DNA of 64,000 nt from contig VXAY01004756.1 in assembly GCA_013399855.1 (NCBI GenBank), forward strand, positions 1,183,573-1,247,572. Reading direction: 5' to 3'. Under the pieces are notes generated by a model that made no database searches, was not told the DNA's origin, and saw nothing but the letters and a program-made list of their open reading frames with translations. Origin of the DNA: Oxyruncus cristatus. Its lineage: Eukaryota; Chordata; Aves; Passeriformes; Cotingidae. Both the position numbers and the translations under genes were made by a program. Positions 48,767 through 60,001 of this stretch are shown here, piece after piece (the first letter of the stretch is position 1; every line of letters begins with the position of its first letter).

Positions 48767-51700
48767 CCTAACTGAGAAAGGTTTTCACATGGGAATATAC
48801 TTTCCCCCCCGCCTCCCTCCTTCTTTCTCCATGACAACTGACCACAATTGAAGTAGATTCTTCTTAACATACTGTAATGTGAGAATTTTCTTCGGCTGGA
48901 GGGTGTTTTATTCCCTAAACTGAGAGCTGTTCTACTTCACTGCATAAAATGTGAACTTGAACATTAGCATGGGTACCTTTGCCAGGTAAAAGACTGGTAC
49001 AGGGAGAGCTTGAGAAGGCCTCAAAACCGTAAGTTTTTAAGACTTCACGGGTCTGAGGTTGAGAAGGGTTTGCAAGCAGAAATGCTCTCAGCCTAACAGA
49101 TGATATTCTGACATTAAGGAGAGTTTACACGAAGGCAAGCAGAGTATTTTAAAGCATTTTGACTGAATTCAGAACTGTTTTATCAATTTACTTGTGTAGC
49201 AGTATAGTTATTTATGGAGAATTTATCTTCTTGGTTTCAAAATTTTACAAAGAATGCATTTATCCTTTCTTTTTTTTCCTCAATCTCTGAAGAGGGGTTT
49301 CTGGAGTTGTCTATTTTATGGTGTTATTTTTGTGAGCCTGCTGTAGGTCAATAAAGCAAGATTTATTAGTGGCTTTTAGAAAAGTTGGTATTCTAATAAT
49401 TGCTGTGTTTTTAGGAGTGACTCTCTTTGTTGCCTGAACCACTTAATCTGTCCCCATGATTTTGATTCTTGGTTGTGTTCCTATTTGAAGGCAATTCTGA
49501 AGTGCAAGTGTGTTCATGCTGGGAGATGGAGCCCACAGAGCTGCTCTGTCCCTCAGAGGGTTTTGAAAACTCAAAATGAAATGAAGCATCCTGCTTGATA
49601 TTTAGTGGGAGGAGGGCTGTGTGTGAGGATGATGGGCTTGGAGGCCGCCTCAGCTTCTGGTTTGCTGTGCTCTGGAAGATTTGTAATTCTTTTAAAGTCA
49701 GTGGCTTCCTACTGTGACTGTGAGAACTATGGTAATCAAGCCTGAAGCATTTGAATGACAATGTTGTCATGTTTAAATATTAATCTGACTGGAGGAGATA
49801 GAGATATAATGCTGTAACTGGGAGAGAATAATATCTGTATATTAATAAGGTCTTTGTCCAAGGCCAAAACAAACATTCTCCCTTAGTCCTTAGACAGGGA
49901 GGGGTCTGATAAATAATCTTTAGCGAGAGCTATAGTTTTTGTGAAGAACTATGTCAAGGTGTGCTCTGGAGAGGGAGGTTTTTGCTTTTCTTTCAGCAAC
50001 AAATAATGGGCTCTTCACATGAAACTCGTGCAGGGCAGTTGCTTTGCCCATATTTCTGTTTTTATGGTGCTCATGGTGGGGAGGTGTTTAAGCAGGCCGC
50101 TGCACACAGAAAAAGGTGGTCTTCAGTATACCTTTATGTGTTCTTTAACATAATATTTTGGTTTGGAAATTAGAGATTGAGTTAAAATTATTACCTACAG
50201 CATTTGAAAAGTAATTTCCTCTTGATGTGCAATTAAGGTCGATGTTTACATTATAACTTCAGTGTCACAATTTTTACTGCTCTGTGTGGTTCCTGCAGTT
50301 AATACATCCAGTTGTATCAATACTGGATATTACACTGGTGCAAATACATGGAGTGGTCTTGGAAATACACGTTCTCTGAAAATTTGAGAAATATTCCAGC
50401 AAAAGTGAAGAAGGGGTAGAAGATTAAATAGTTTGGTAATCAGGGCAGGAGAAGAGGTCTTCTGGCAACTGAGGGAGAATTACTGGCACTGGGAATGGAG
50501 AGGGTCTAACAGGGTGGAAGGAGAGAGAGAGAGAGCACTTTGGAAAAGACATGGAAGGGCCAAGTACACAGGACAGAGAGGTCAAGAGGAGGACTGGCAA
50601 GAGAGTAAAAGAGTTTGCCTCCAGAGAAAAGCAGAAAGGGATGACTTCCTAAAATAGAAAGTCCAAAGAGTATCATCAAAAGATTCAGCTGTGGGAAACC
50701 TGTCCAGCTAAAGAGGCAGCGAGTCTCAGATGTTTATTATTTTTTGGAATGCTGCAAGATGTAAAGCAGTCAACTTCATTTAAAGAAAAAAAAAAAAACC
50801 TAAAAAACCACCAACCAAAAAAACTCCATGCTTAGCTTCAGACTAACAAATTTGCCTTTGAGATTTCCTTCAGAAAATTTCTGTTGCAGTTCAAGAAGTC
50901 CCAGGCTAAAACCTCAAGTTATTTCAGGATCTTAACATGCCTGGGTCAGAAACACACAGCTAGTTGAAAATGGGGGTAAGGGACTATGTTTCAGAAATAT
51001 GGAGCCTTGTAAGAGGAAAAGTTATAGTTTAAATTATCAAATATTAAGTGTAGCCCAGTCTGACTCTTGCCACTGGGTGAAATTTTCGGATTTATTCATA
51101 TTTAACTGCTGAAGTACCTTTATGATCACCTGTCATATACGTCCGTATTTATGTTAGCTTGAAAAGTCAGGTCTTATTGTTAAAATTTTGCACCAACAAG
51201 TAATATCTGTTGTTTTCATGAATGTGTGAGATAATACAGTGTACATCAACTGCTGCTGTTGGGGAAGCATTGACTTGTGATGTAATTATGCTTGATAGCT
51301 TGATTAATTAATTGCTTTGTTTCTTCTTGCTTTTATAAAATTGGTTTCTGTCAGGTTTGAAGTATGTTAGCTCAAGACCTAAACATGGATCATACTTGCA
51401 AAGTCAGCTGTACAAAAGTCTTCACTTAATGAACATGTTTACTTTACTTTTATGCTTCTATAAATAATGTATAATGTAAATTTCTGAGGTCTAGGGTCCC
51501 TTTCCCAGAGGAGAGGTAGTCCTGGCACAGGAATTGAGAAATTTAAAACATTGCTGCTTCTGCTGAGGGCTCTGCAGCTTTATATGAGGTGCTCTCTAGG
51601 CTACCTTACTCAAGCAAGTTTCCAGTTTTTGGCTGTCAAGTGTTGGGAGAGGACACATATAAGATAAAGCAAGGGTTGGGTGTTTATGGGACTTATTCCC

Positions 51701-53865
51701 ATATCTAACGTGAAGCATTTGGGCTTCTAGCTTGTACCCTGGCTTGAGAGGGAACTAAAACTATCTAACTCTAAGGCACAAAATATTTGTTTGACACCTG
51801 TCATGTTACCGCTATAGCCCCATAAAAATTTGATACTATAGTTCTTATCGATTTTATACCCAGAATGAAGAGCATTCAAGTTAGGATTTTTCCAAAACAC
51901 GCTTATAAGTCTTGAGCCCTGTGGTGAGAGTTTTAACATTTCAACACTGGTATGTAAGAAGGAAAAGGAATTCAAAACCCTTGTAAGGAAACATCGTTTA
52001 CTGATGATGCCTGGCTATACCAAAGCCGGTCCTGTGTGGTGGGCTGATTCAGACAGTATTTCAGAGGAGGAGAGGGTAAAATATTTTGATGAATTTAACT
52101 ACATTTAACAGAAGGTAATAGTGGAGACTGACATGTGTCTAAGTTTCTGAGAGCTGGATGAGAGTTGTGTTGTAGAACAATAATCCTAGAACAAGAATAC
52201 ATAGATTGCTTTCGGTGGGACCAAAGCCCACATCTGCTTAATTTATCTGGAATTTCATGAAGTTCTGGACCTCATCTCCCTGCCAACTTCCTCTGTGCCC
52301 ACTGGGATTGATGTCCCATGGCTGAAACCTGGCACGAGGAGTCACCAGAACGTACCTCTCAGAGAGAACCAGTCACCTTCCTACACCCACACAACCTTCT
52401 TCAGGAAGCTGGTAGAGAACATTTCACATGAAGTATTTTTTACAGGTGATAAATGTAAGCATTTGTCGCTTCTTATTTGAGGAGCAGGGCTTTCAGGGAG
52501 GGCTCTGGGAAAGCAACACAACTGAGCCATACTGTCACATTCAGCTGATACAGCTGTTTATTGTACAGCCTCTCCTCTCTGCTTGGACCGCTGCCACGGA
52601 TGATTTAAGCATGTTTGGAGTCCTGGTGGGTGCAAGAGTCTTGCTGGGCCGTCTCTACTGGGACCAGTGACGGAAGAGGGCATCAGTCGTACTCTCCAGT
52701 TGGCAAATCCATGCAAGGCAAGGAATAGGGAAATTAAAATCTAATGCTCTTAAAATGGGCAGCCTGACGCATAATGGAGATGGGGCACCGAGCCTGGGTA
52801 TGTCAGGGACATAATTTTAACACGACAAGACACATGTAACCAGGCATGACACATTGGCGTGCTGACACGTGAACCGGTGCATCCGAAACAAAGGCAATTT
52901 GCTGAAAATCACGTAGATTCCCCTCGCCCCAAACAAATTTCAGTGTAAAAGGTTTCATGATTAACAGGCTTTCTAGAATATTTGCAACTTTCTGTAGAAT
53001 GAGCTTTTTTTTTTTTTTTAATAGAGAAAAGAGTTAAATGGAACACACACACATTGCCTTTGAAATGTAGCCATAGGAAGGTCATATATTTGGGTGTTAC
53101 ATATTAAAATATTGATTTTTTTAGGATATAAACCCCCTGCTTATAATAAATACAATGCAAGTCATAACCTTTATAATAAAAATATTCCAGTGTTCCACAG
53201 TAAAGGGTCATTAACATTGCTAAACTGTAGAATTTGATCATTAGTGGAGGATACTACATTTTTTTTTTTTAATAGGGCAGTGATTTATATAGAAACTTAT
53301 TAAGAAGCAAGATATGGCTCATTTCTGATCTCTCTGACATGCTTAAAAGATGTTGCAAATTAAGAGATTGATCCTGTAGATGGCTGAGTTGATAGGAAGA
53401 AATGTCAATAAGCAAAGAGCTCACTTTGTCACTGGCCTGTACCTTGCACATCAGTAGATGTACAGCGCATGGTGGGGATAACTGAGATGGTAAAACTGTC
53501 CTGATCCCAACTGTTCCAAACTTCCTGCACTTGATGGAAAGTCAAGCATATGATTCTTTCTTTTATTTTAACTCTGGATGAATGGCTGAGAGGTTTTTTC
53601 GAAGTGGAGAAAGCTTCACCCCAAAGGATGCGTTGGGACGGTTTCCCTTGAGCTGCTGCCCCTCTTGTACTCAATGTGTGTGGCCAGATGTCATGAAGGG
53701 ATACCTGGGGAACTGGGAAGGGCTGATGGTGAGCAAAAGTGAGAGGGGGCATGGCTACAAAGGGGACATGAGCTACAGCAGGGAGATGGTGTCTATCAGA
53801 CACTGGCTCTTGAGCTCCTTGTAGAGAGGAGAGGAGCTCATGACCCTCCTTAATGGAGAAAATGG

Positions 53866-53918
53866 ACTTTGATCATCCTTGTGGGTGCCTTGCATCTCAG
53901 GATGTTCTATGATTCCAA
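53866..53918 (+). mobile_element. CR1-type LINE, terminal fragment
   Basis: ggactttgatcatccttgtg, ggtgccttgcatctcaggat, gttctatgattcc is the same terminus as at 25840-25888 and matches the avian CR1 ending (gatgatccttgtgggtccct, tccaactcaggatattctatgattc). The preceding ~250 GC-richer bases may belong to the same insertion but show no recognisable coding remnant. Confidence 0.65.
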
Positions 53919-55330
53919 GTGTCCAAAATTCAGCCACGCAGTGTTAAGGGCAATTCACATGAGTGGCCTTATCTGATAACTTATCTTGAGTTTAATTAAT
54001 TCATTCATTTAAGTGGCCTGAAGTGCACTGTGGTTTTTTTCCTGGAGTGCCTCAACCAGAAGGTGTATGCTGGGAGTCTTGGCTCCCATCATAATCACCA
54101 GTGTTCCCAGAGCCACTCCCAGTGACAAGAAATGCTGTCCCATACAAGGGTGACATGGAACACCTGCCTGGAATGTGGATCTGCCTGTAGTGCTACAACA
54201 TCCTGACATGGGCATTGCTGAGGTCCTTGGGGGTTGAAGGACACTTGGGGTGGCAAAAGCAAAGCCAGGGGCACTCAAAAGAGAGGAGTGCCACACGGGA
54301 ACTTAAATAACTGCTGGAAATGGGGAGTTGCTAGCAGAAAAAAGGCTTGCCTTCGTATAAGTCCCTTCATGTGTGCAAATCTGTGGACAGTGTGATGGAA
54401 ATGCACTGTTGTAAGTTACCCAAGAAAATTTCATAGAGGGAGCAAAATGTTCCTGTGCCAGAATGATCCTGCTACACATGCAGCACTTATTAATGTGGGT
54501 GAGTTTGGTCTGAGGGTTTTTTAATTTTTTTTTTTTTTTTTTAGGTAGTGTATGTTTTTCATTATTTTAATTGGGAAAAGTCTGATAAAAGCGAATGTAC
54601 ACTTCACGTGGCAAAGAACATGCTACAGCTTTTTTATTCACATGTGAAACCTGCTTATATGTCACTTTATATGATTTTCTTTTTAAATTTTATTAGCTGA
54701 ATTTTAGTGCTCTTTAAAGTAAAAGTGATAGCAACCAGGTGCATTGTGGGGTAGATGACACAGCCCTGCCAACACACCTACGTGAATAATTCCCACATTT
54801 CCAGTCTCTGCCATTTGTGCAGCACCAGGCAGCTGTTTTGGGCTGTTGATACATCGAAGGCTCTCAGGCAAACACCACCAGTCTGATTTCGAGACTGTAA
54901 AATATATCTCATTCCTCTAAAGCGAAATACTGATTTAATAATAAGAAACAAAGAAAATGATGTTGTTCAGGGATTTTACAATTTTGTGGACATGATTTTT
55001 CTCTAATTTTTTCAGTTCTAATTAAATAAATGTAAGATTTTAAAAAAAAATTAAATATAGCAAACCCCTTTACTTCACCTGCTGTCTGGCTCAAGCATTT
55101 TTAAGCTTTCTCATGTCTGTTTAAATACAGAGAATACCAGTTTGTCCGTTAAAGAATCAACAATAAATATATGCATTTATGAGGATAATGAGAGGCACAA
55201 ACTTCTCCCTGTGCAGCCTCTTCTGCCTGTACCTACATGAGCCTCTTACCGCTTAAAATTTTCTCTATTGTTTTTACTTTTTTTAAGCACCTCAACAGAG
55301 TGAAGCAAAGACTTTTCCAACCTGAGTTTA

Positions 55331-55364
55331 GAAAAAAAAAAAAAAGAAAAAGAAAAAAAAAAAT
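55331..55364. repeat. A-rich tract with AAAG units
   Basis: Long A runs broken by single G; the complement reads as a Phe run. Confidence 0.9.
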
Positions 55365-56368
55365 AAACCCAGGAAAAGCTTTATATTCTTTTTCCCTCAA
55401 GCCTTTGATCGTGCCTCTCCAGTCGTGGGAACCAGGAGAAGTCATCTCCCGTGAACTGTGAGTAGGAAGCTGTGAGGGAATCAGCAGATGAGTTTGAACG
55501 TTAGGCCTTGTTTATGCTGGGGATTAAGTCATTTGTGGTCAGTACCCAACGCAGCTGGGCTGCTGCAGGCTCCCAGCTCACATCAGATGACATGACTGCA
55601 GGGAGAACCAGGGGCATGTCTGCTGGGGGCATTTCACTCCCCACCGGATCGGGGTGAAGCCAGACCGGAGACAACCTTCCATATCTGGTCCTTGTGTTTC
55701 CAAAGTGCCAGGCTGCAGCAGCGCTCCTTGGGCGAATGGAAAATGCCAGAGAAGAAAGGGTTCTGAAAGGGATTGATCAAAACCATAATTTTATGGGTGT
55801 AGCAATAAACAGCCAAGCCAAGCCTGAGCTGCAGAAAAGCTCAGCGGCTGCTACTCGGTGTTTCTCAAGGTCCTAAAGGAAACAACAAGCAGCAGATAGG
55901 GAAGGGAAGGGGGGAAAAATGCCTAAATTGTTGCAGTGCTCTGTCTGTGTGACCATTTCAAACATCTGCCTGCGTTTGGGAGTATCTTGGGTTGTGCTCT
56001 GAAAGTTTAAGACGTTTTCCAAAGGTGATTTTATTGTCAACTACTATTAGGGCAGATTTATTTTCTTCTAGGAGGCACATGGTTAACATCTTTCTGTGCT
56101 TCTAAATATAAACTCTCTTCCCAGTAGTATTATCCAGGTCTCATTCCTTCTCTATTTCTCTTTCTTTTTTCCTGCTCCTCTCCCTCTTTCTCCCTCCGCC
56201 ACTGTCTGTGTGCCTTTGATGAGGCTCTGAGTTACAACTGGACTCTGAGAGGATGGATTGCTGCTGTGATCTGGGCCAAGTTGCACCAAAACTCTCTGTA
56301 AAGTTTTACTTTCGTGGAGTGCTATATAGTGACTTTTTATGTGTCTAAGAAATGGAAACATTTTGTCT

Positions 56369-56405
56369 CGTATAAAAAAAAGAAGAAGAAGAAAAAAAAA
56401 AAAGA
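56369..56405. repeat. A/G-rich tract with AAG units
   Basis: A runs with AAGAAGAAG in the centre, followed by further A runs. Confidence 0.9.
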
Positions 56406-59400
56406 AATATTTTTATACTGTGCTCCATTCACAGACCACATCAGAGGTATTCTAAGAATAGAATAGATCAAATATATTTTATGGAAATATAATGAGAAAA
56501 GGATGTGTTCCCAAAACTCACTCTGAACAAAGGAATGCAACATAGTCAGGAATACTTTAATGCGCCTAACAATTTTCTCATGTGAAAGGCTGAAGGAACA
56601 GCCTTGGTTTGAAGAAATCTTCCAATTCTCCCCAGGCACCCTGAACTTGAAATCAGAACTAGGAAAGCTATATATTACAAAAAAGAAAATGTATGGAAAA
56701 AGTGACTGAGGGCATTAACCATAAAAGACGTTTTGAAAAGAAAAATAACATCAATATGAAACATTTTGTCATGTTTCATTTCATTGATCATATATTTATT
56801 TTATGTGCTCTGGAGCGCTGAAGCTTAGATGTAACTACATTTCAGGAGCCTCATATTAGACCTGTCATTCTCTTTGTGGTGAAAACTAAATAGCGAGGAA
56901 AAAAATATAAAATAGATTGCAATTATTAGATTTGGGTTGGATTCCATTGGATTCTGCTTAAAAACTTCAAAAATGGAACTTGGAAAAAGAGACATTACGT
57001 TAACAGCTATTAAAGACTCTGCCTCTGTGTGACAGATAGAGAAGTAGGAGGTACACCTACAATGTAAAATAATGCATCTTTTCCACAGTAAATGCAATAT
57101 GTTCACCTTAAATAGGCTTGTAATTAAACCTGCCAGTGTTGATTAGATCAGCCGTGCAGGAAAGATGCATTTGTATTAGTTCTAATTAAATCTATTTCAG
57201 ACAAGTTGAGGTTACAGATTGGTTTTTCCACTCCCCAATACAATAACATGTATTTCAGATGCTGCTTGTGGCTCCCCAGTTGTACAGATCTCTCCTTTAA
57301 AAGGCTCAGTCTTTTCTGGAGCTGGTCTCTGATACCAGGTTACTTCTGCCTCAGGTCTGGACTTCTTTCCTTGGCAAAACCTGCAGTGATTAAATTTTGA
57401 GTTGTTAGAGGAACACGATGGATAGAATCAAGCCAGTGTGAGCGCCATCAGAAATTTGGTTTAACATTGGCAAGGAAAAGAAAAGCATTTATTCTAACTC
57501 AGGCTCTTGAGTCTTAATGTGTTTTCTGATAAATATCAGTTTGGTTTAGAAGTTTGTAGTGAAGTGGGGTAGGGAAAGCATGACCTCTGGCAGGCCCTGG
57601 CACGTTCTTGCCACTTTCTCTCCAGTGCTGCATAACATTTCTCACATTCAGCATCTTTGAAGGTTGCTGGTATAAAGCCCCACTGAGTGTTTTTAGAACT
57701 CCCTATTGGAGTCTGACACCCTGTTAGAGCTAAAAGTTATACTCTTCTTGAATCATCTGGGATGAGGATTTGGCCCTAAGTGGATATTTCCAGATGTATC
57801 AAGCAATGCAATCTAGGAATGCCAGTGAAGTCCCACCATAGCTGTAATTTATTCTGTGGCATTTTGTGCAGTTCAGGTCTCTGAGCAGGCTTTCAAAGGT
57901 GTAACTGCAGGGGGATATTGTCAGCCTGTCTCTCAGCTCCTCATCCAGCCTCTCAGTGCAGAGAACATTATAGGTGAAAAGTGAAAGTGAGGTGGTCAGA
58001 GCCTTTTGGCTCCTCTCTGGTGCTGAGCCTGTTGGGCTTTTGGGCTTTCTCCTTGGCATGGTCCTGGTGGCTTCGGGTGGGCAGGTGCCAAACCCATTTC
58101 TCCAAGGCAAGATGTGTCTGCAGCACAAAGGTCCGTTGCTGGGGGTGTCTCTGGGATGGGGAGTTGGCCAGAGATGCTGATTCACTTCTGGGCACAGGGT
58201 TGCTCTGCTGTTTGGGACCTCTCCTTGGTCACCAGTGGGTCAGGATTGGTGCTCATGGCCCTGTGAGTGCCAGACTTTCTTTCTGAAACAACCCAAGTGC
58301 CCTGAAAACCTTGAGGAACTCCGAGTGCTGTGTTTTGCCTTGTAACACAACTGGAAAAAAAAATAACTTGTGCTATGTTTTCATATTGATTTTCCTTCTC
58401 TTGGTGCAACATTTTCAATTTAAATGGCAGCAGACTGAGGCACAGAATGGGATGGAATGTTCTGAGCTCCACAACTGGGAAAAGAGCCTGGTTTTCTGAT
58501 TTTGTGTTCATGTTATCCAATTAAATTTTGTCACTGTCCTGTGATTTCATGTCCAGTGCAGCATGGCTTCCACAGAAGAGCTAATTACAGAATAAGATAA
58601 GTATGGAAGTGCCCATATTTAATTAATACTATATAGTATAGACAGGAAGAAGATTTTTTTCCCCTAAAATTGTTTTAATTAACATGAAAGAAAAGCTTCT
58701 GCTGACTTTTTATTGTCTCAAGATAGAGAGAAAATTATTTCATGCTACTGTTGGACTATATTTAACTACCAGCTCTCTATCTACAACAGAAAAAATGTAA
58801 AATTAGTTTATGTTAGATTGTATTGCTCCTTTTTATCTCATAAGGGTTTCCTTCAAGTACCATTAAATAATGATATAATCTTTAAAATATTTGTAGTTGT
58901 TTGGTTATGTGTTCTGTCCTTTTTACATTTCTTAGCCCAGGGAAAAATCTTCCACCTTCCAGAAACCTGAGATTTTGGACCAAATCCCTCTCTGAACAGG
59001 TTGTATGATGCCCTTTTCAAAATCAAGCTATCAGAAGATGCCCTTCAGCAGAAGTGTTAAGAGGACTTGGTGAGCTTAACATGTTTCGCCTGCTTAATTT
59101 AATTTGGAAAAATTCAACCAGAAAATGAAGTTATTAACAGGTTGGTACATTCAGAGATAAGATGATGTCACAGGAAAGCAGTCAAGTGGGCTGCTTGTCA
59201 AAATATAAAATATGTATCTGTCAGAATCAAATGATAGATAAGCTGTGGCTGGGTGTAGGATGCAGTGAAAATAGTGTGCTAAAAATTGAAACCAAATCCC
59301 ACCAGTCTGGAGCACAGGCTTTTAGGAACTATTGTGGTGATCAGAAATACAACAATTCTGGGGACATGAACTGTGCTGCTCAAGCATGGCATGTGTAATT

Positions 59401-59497
59401 TCTTGGCACCGGTAGCCAGAGTCATGTACATCAGGATTAGACCTCAAAGAAACAGGAGACCTCCAAAGTGTGGCTGTTTCAACAGATAATTGCTGAA

Positions 59498-60001
59498 TCC
59501 AGCTCTGGTGTTCCCAGCGTCAGGAGGATGTGGACCTCTTGGAGTAAGTCTAAAGGAGGGCCAGGAAGATGCTCCAAGGGCTGGAGCCCCTCTGCTCTGG
59601 AGCCAGGTTGGGAGAGCTGGGGGGATTCACCTGGAGAAGAGAAGGCTCCAGGGAGACCTGAGAGCCCCTTGCAGGGCCTAAAGGGGCTCCAGGAGAGCTG
59701 GAGAGGGACTGGGGACAAGGGATGGAGGGACAGGACACAGGGAATGGCTTCCCACTGCCAGAGGGCAGAGAGAGATGGGATATTAAGGTGAAATTCTTGG
59801 CTGTGAGGGTAGGGAGGCCCTGGCACAGGTTGCCCAGAGAAGCTGTGGCTGCCCCTGGATCCCTGGAAGTGTCCAAGACCTGGTTGGATGGGGCTTGGAG
59901 CAACCTGGGCTAGTGGAAGGTGTCCCTGCCCGTGGTAGAGGGGTTGAAACTGGATGACCCTTAGAGGTTCCTTCCAACCCAAACCATTCTAGGATTCTAT
60001 A
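59498..60001 (+). mobile_element. CR1 LINE, 3' end of ORF2 plus tail, best-preserved copy
   Basis: The copy follows CR1 continuously: aatccagctctggtgttccc, ggaggatgtggacctcttgg, gggctggagcccctctgct, gagctggggggattcacctg, gagaagagaaggctccaggg, gacaggacacagggaatggc, gatattaaggtgaaattctt, ggccctggcacaggttgccc, agagaagctgtggctgcccc, tggatccctggaagtgtcca, gcaacctgggctagtggaag, ttccttccaacccaaaccat, tctaggattctatagatt. These are the C-terminal part of the pol-type ORF and the 3' tail. It is 5'-truncated. The frame is not intact; the 167-codon minus-strand frame over it is antisense to the element and meaningless. Fewer mismatches than the other copies suggest a younger insertion. Confidence 0.96.

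Larger units (their letters stand above)
46065..53865. other. Unique non-coding DNA, 7.8 kb
   Basis: No recognisable gene. Contents: the AT-rich blocks 46360-46990 and 47330-47490, a C run (47227-47236), T-rich pyrimidine tracts (47767-47811, 48308-48340, 48714-48766), a (GA)n run (about 50520-50535), A-rich tracts (46995-47012 and 50785-50825) and T runs at 53007-53020 and 53259-53270. The plus-strand 182-codon frame at 48223-48771 crosses two T-rich tracts, which account for its Phe and Cys runs. A 119-codon minus-strand frame at 49411-49770 is Ser-rich and free of simple repeats. Confidence 0.6.
53919..59497. other. Unique non-coding DNA, 5.6 kb
   Basis: No recognisable gene. T runs (54523-54542), A-rich tracts (55331-55364 and 56369-56405), and AT-rich motif-dense sections, notably 57110-57200 with paired TAATTAAA sites. 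The GC-richer patch 57.8-58.3 kb holds overlapping open frames on both strands (128 codons on minus, 101 on plus) with no domain; its low-coordinate edge (gaggatttggccctaag at about 57764-57780) may be an old dispersed repeat. A possible MIR trace (actgaggcacagaatgg) lies at 58434-58450. Confidence 0.6.

Noticed and set aside
48223..48771. 182-codon plus-strand open frame resembling a membrane protein
   Set aside because: Its hydrophobic runs are translations of T-rich tracts and a (TTG)n run (48308-48340, 48714-48766); the middle has no recognisable domain.
57799..58185. 128-codon minus-strand frame with protein-like composition
   Set aside because: No family recognised, opposite-strand frames are equally open, and the neighbouring sequence hints at an old dispersed repeat.
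58400..58500. Possible MIR fragment (actgaggcacagaatgg)
   Set aside because: Only about 17 bases match, too short to separate from chance.
59479..59982. 167-codon minus-strand open frame
   Set aside because: It lies antisense to the CR1 copy at 59498-60001; the openness comes from the element's GC-rich composition.
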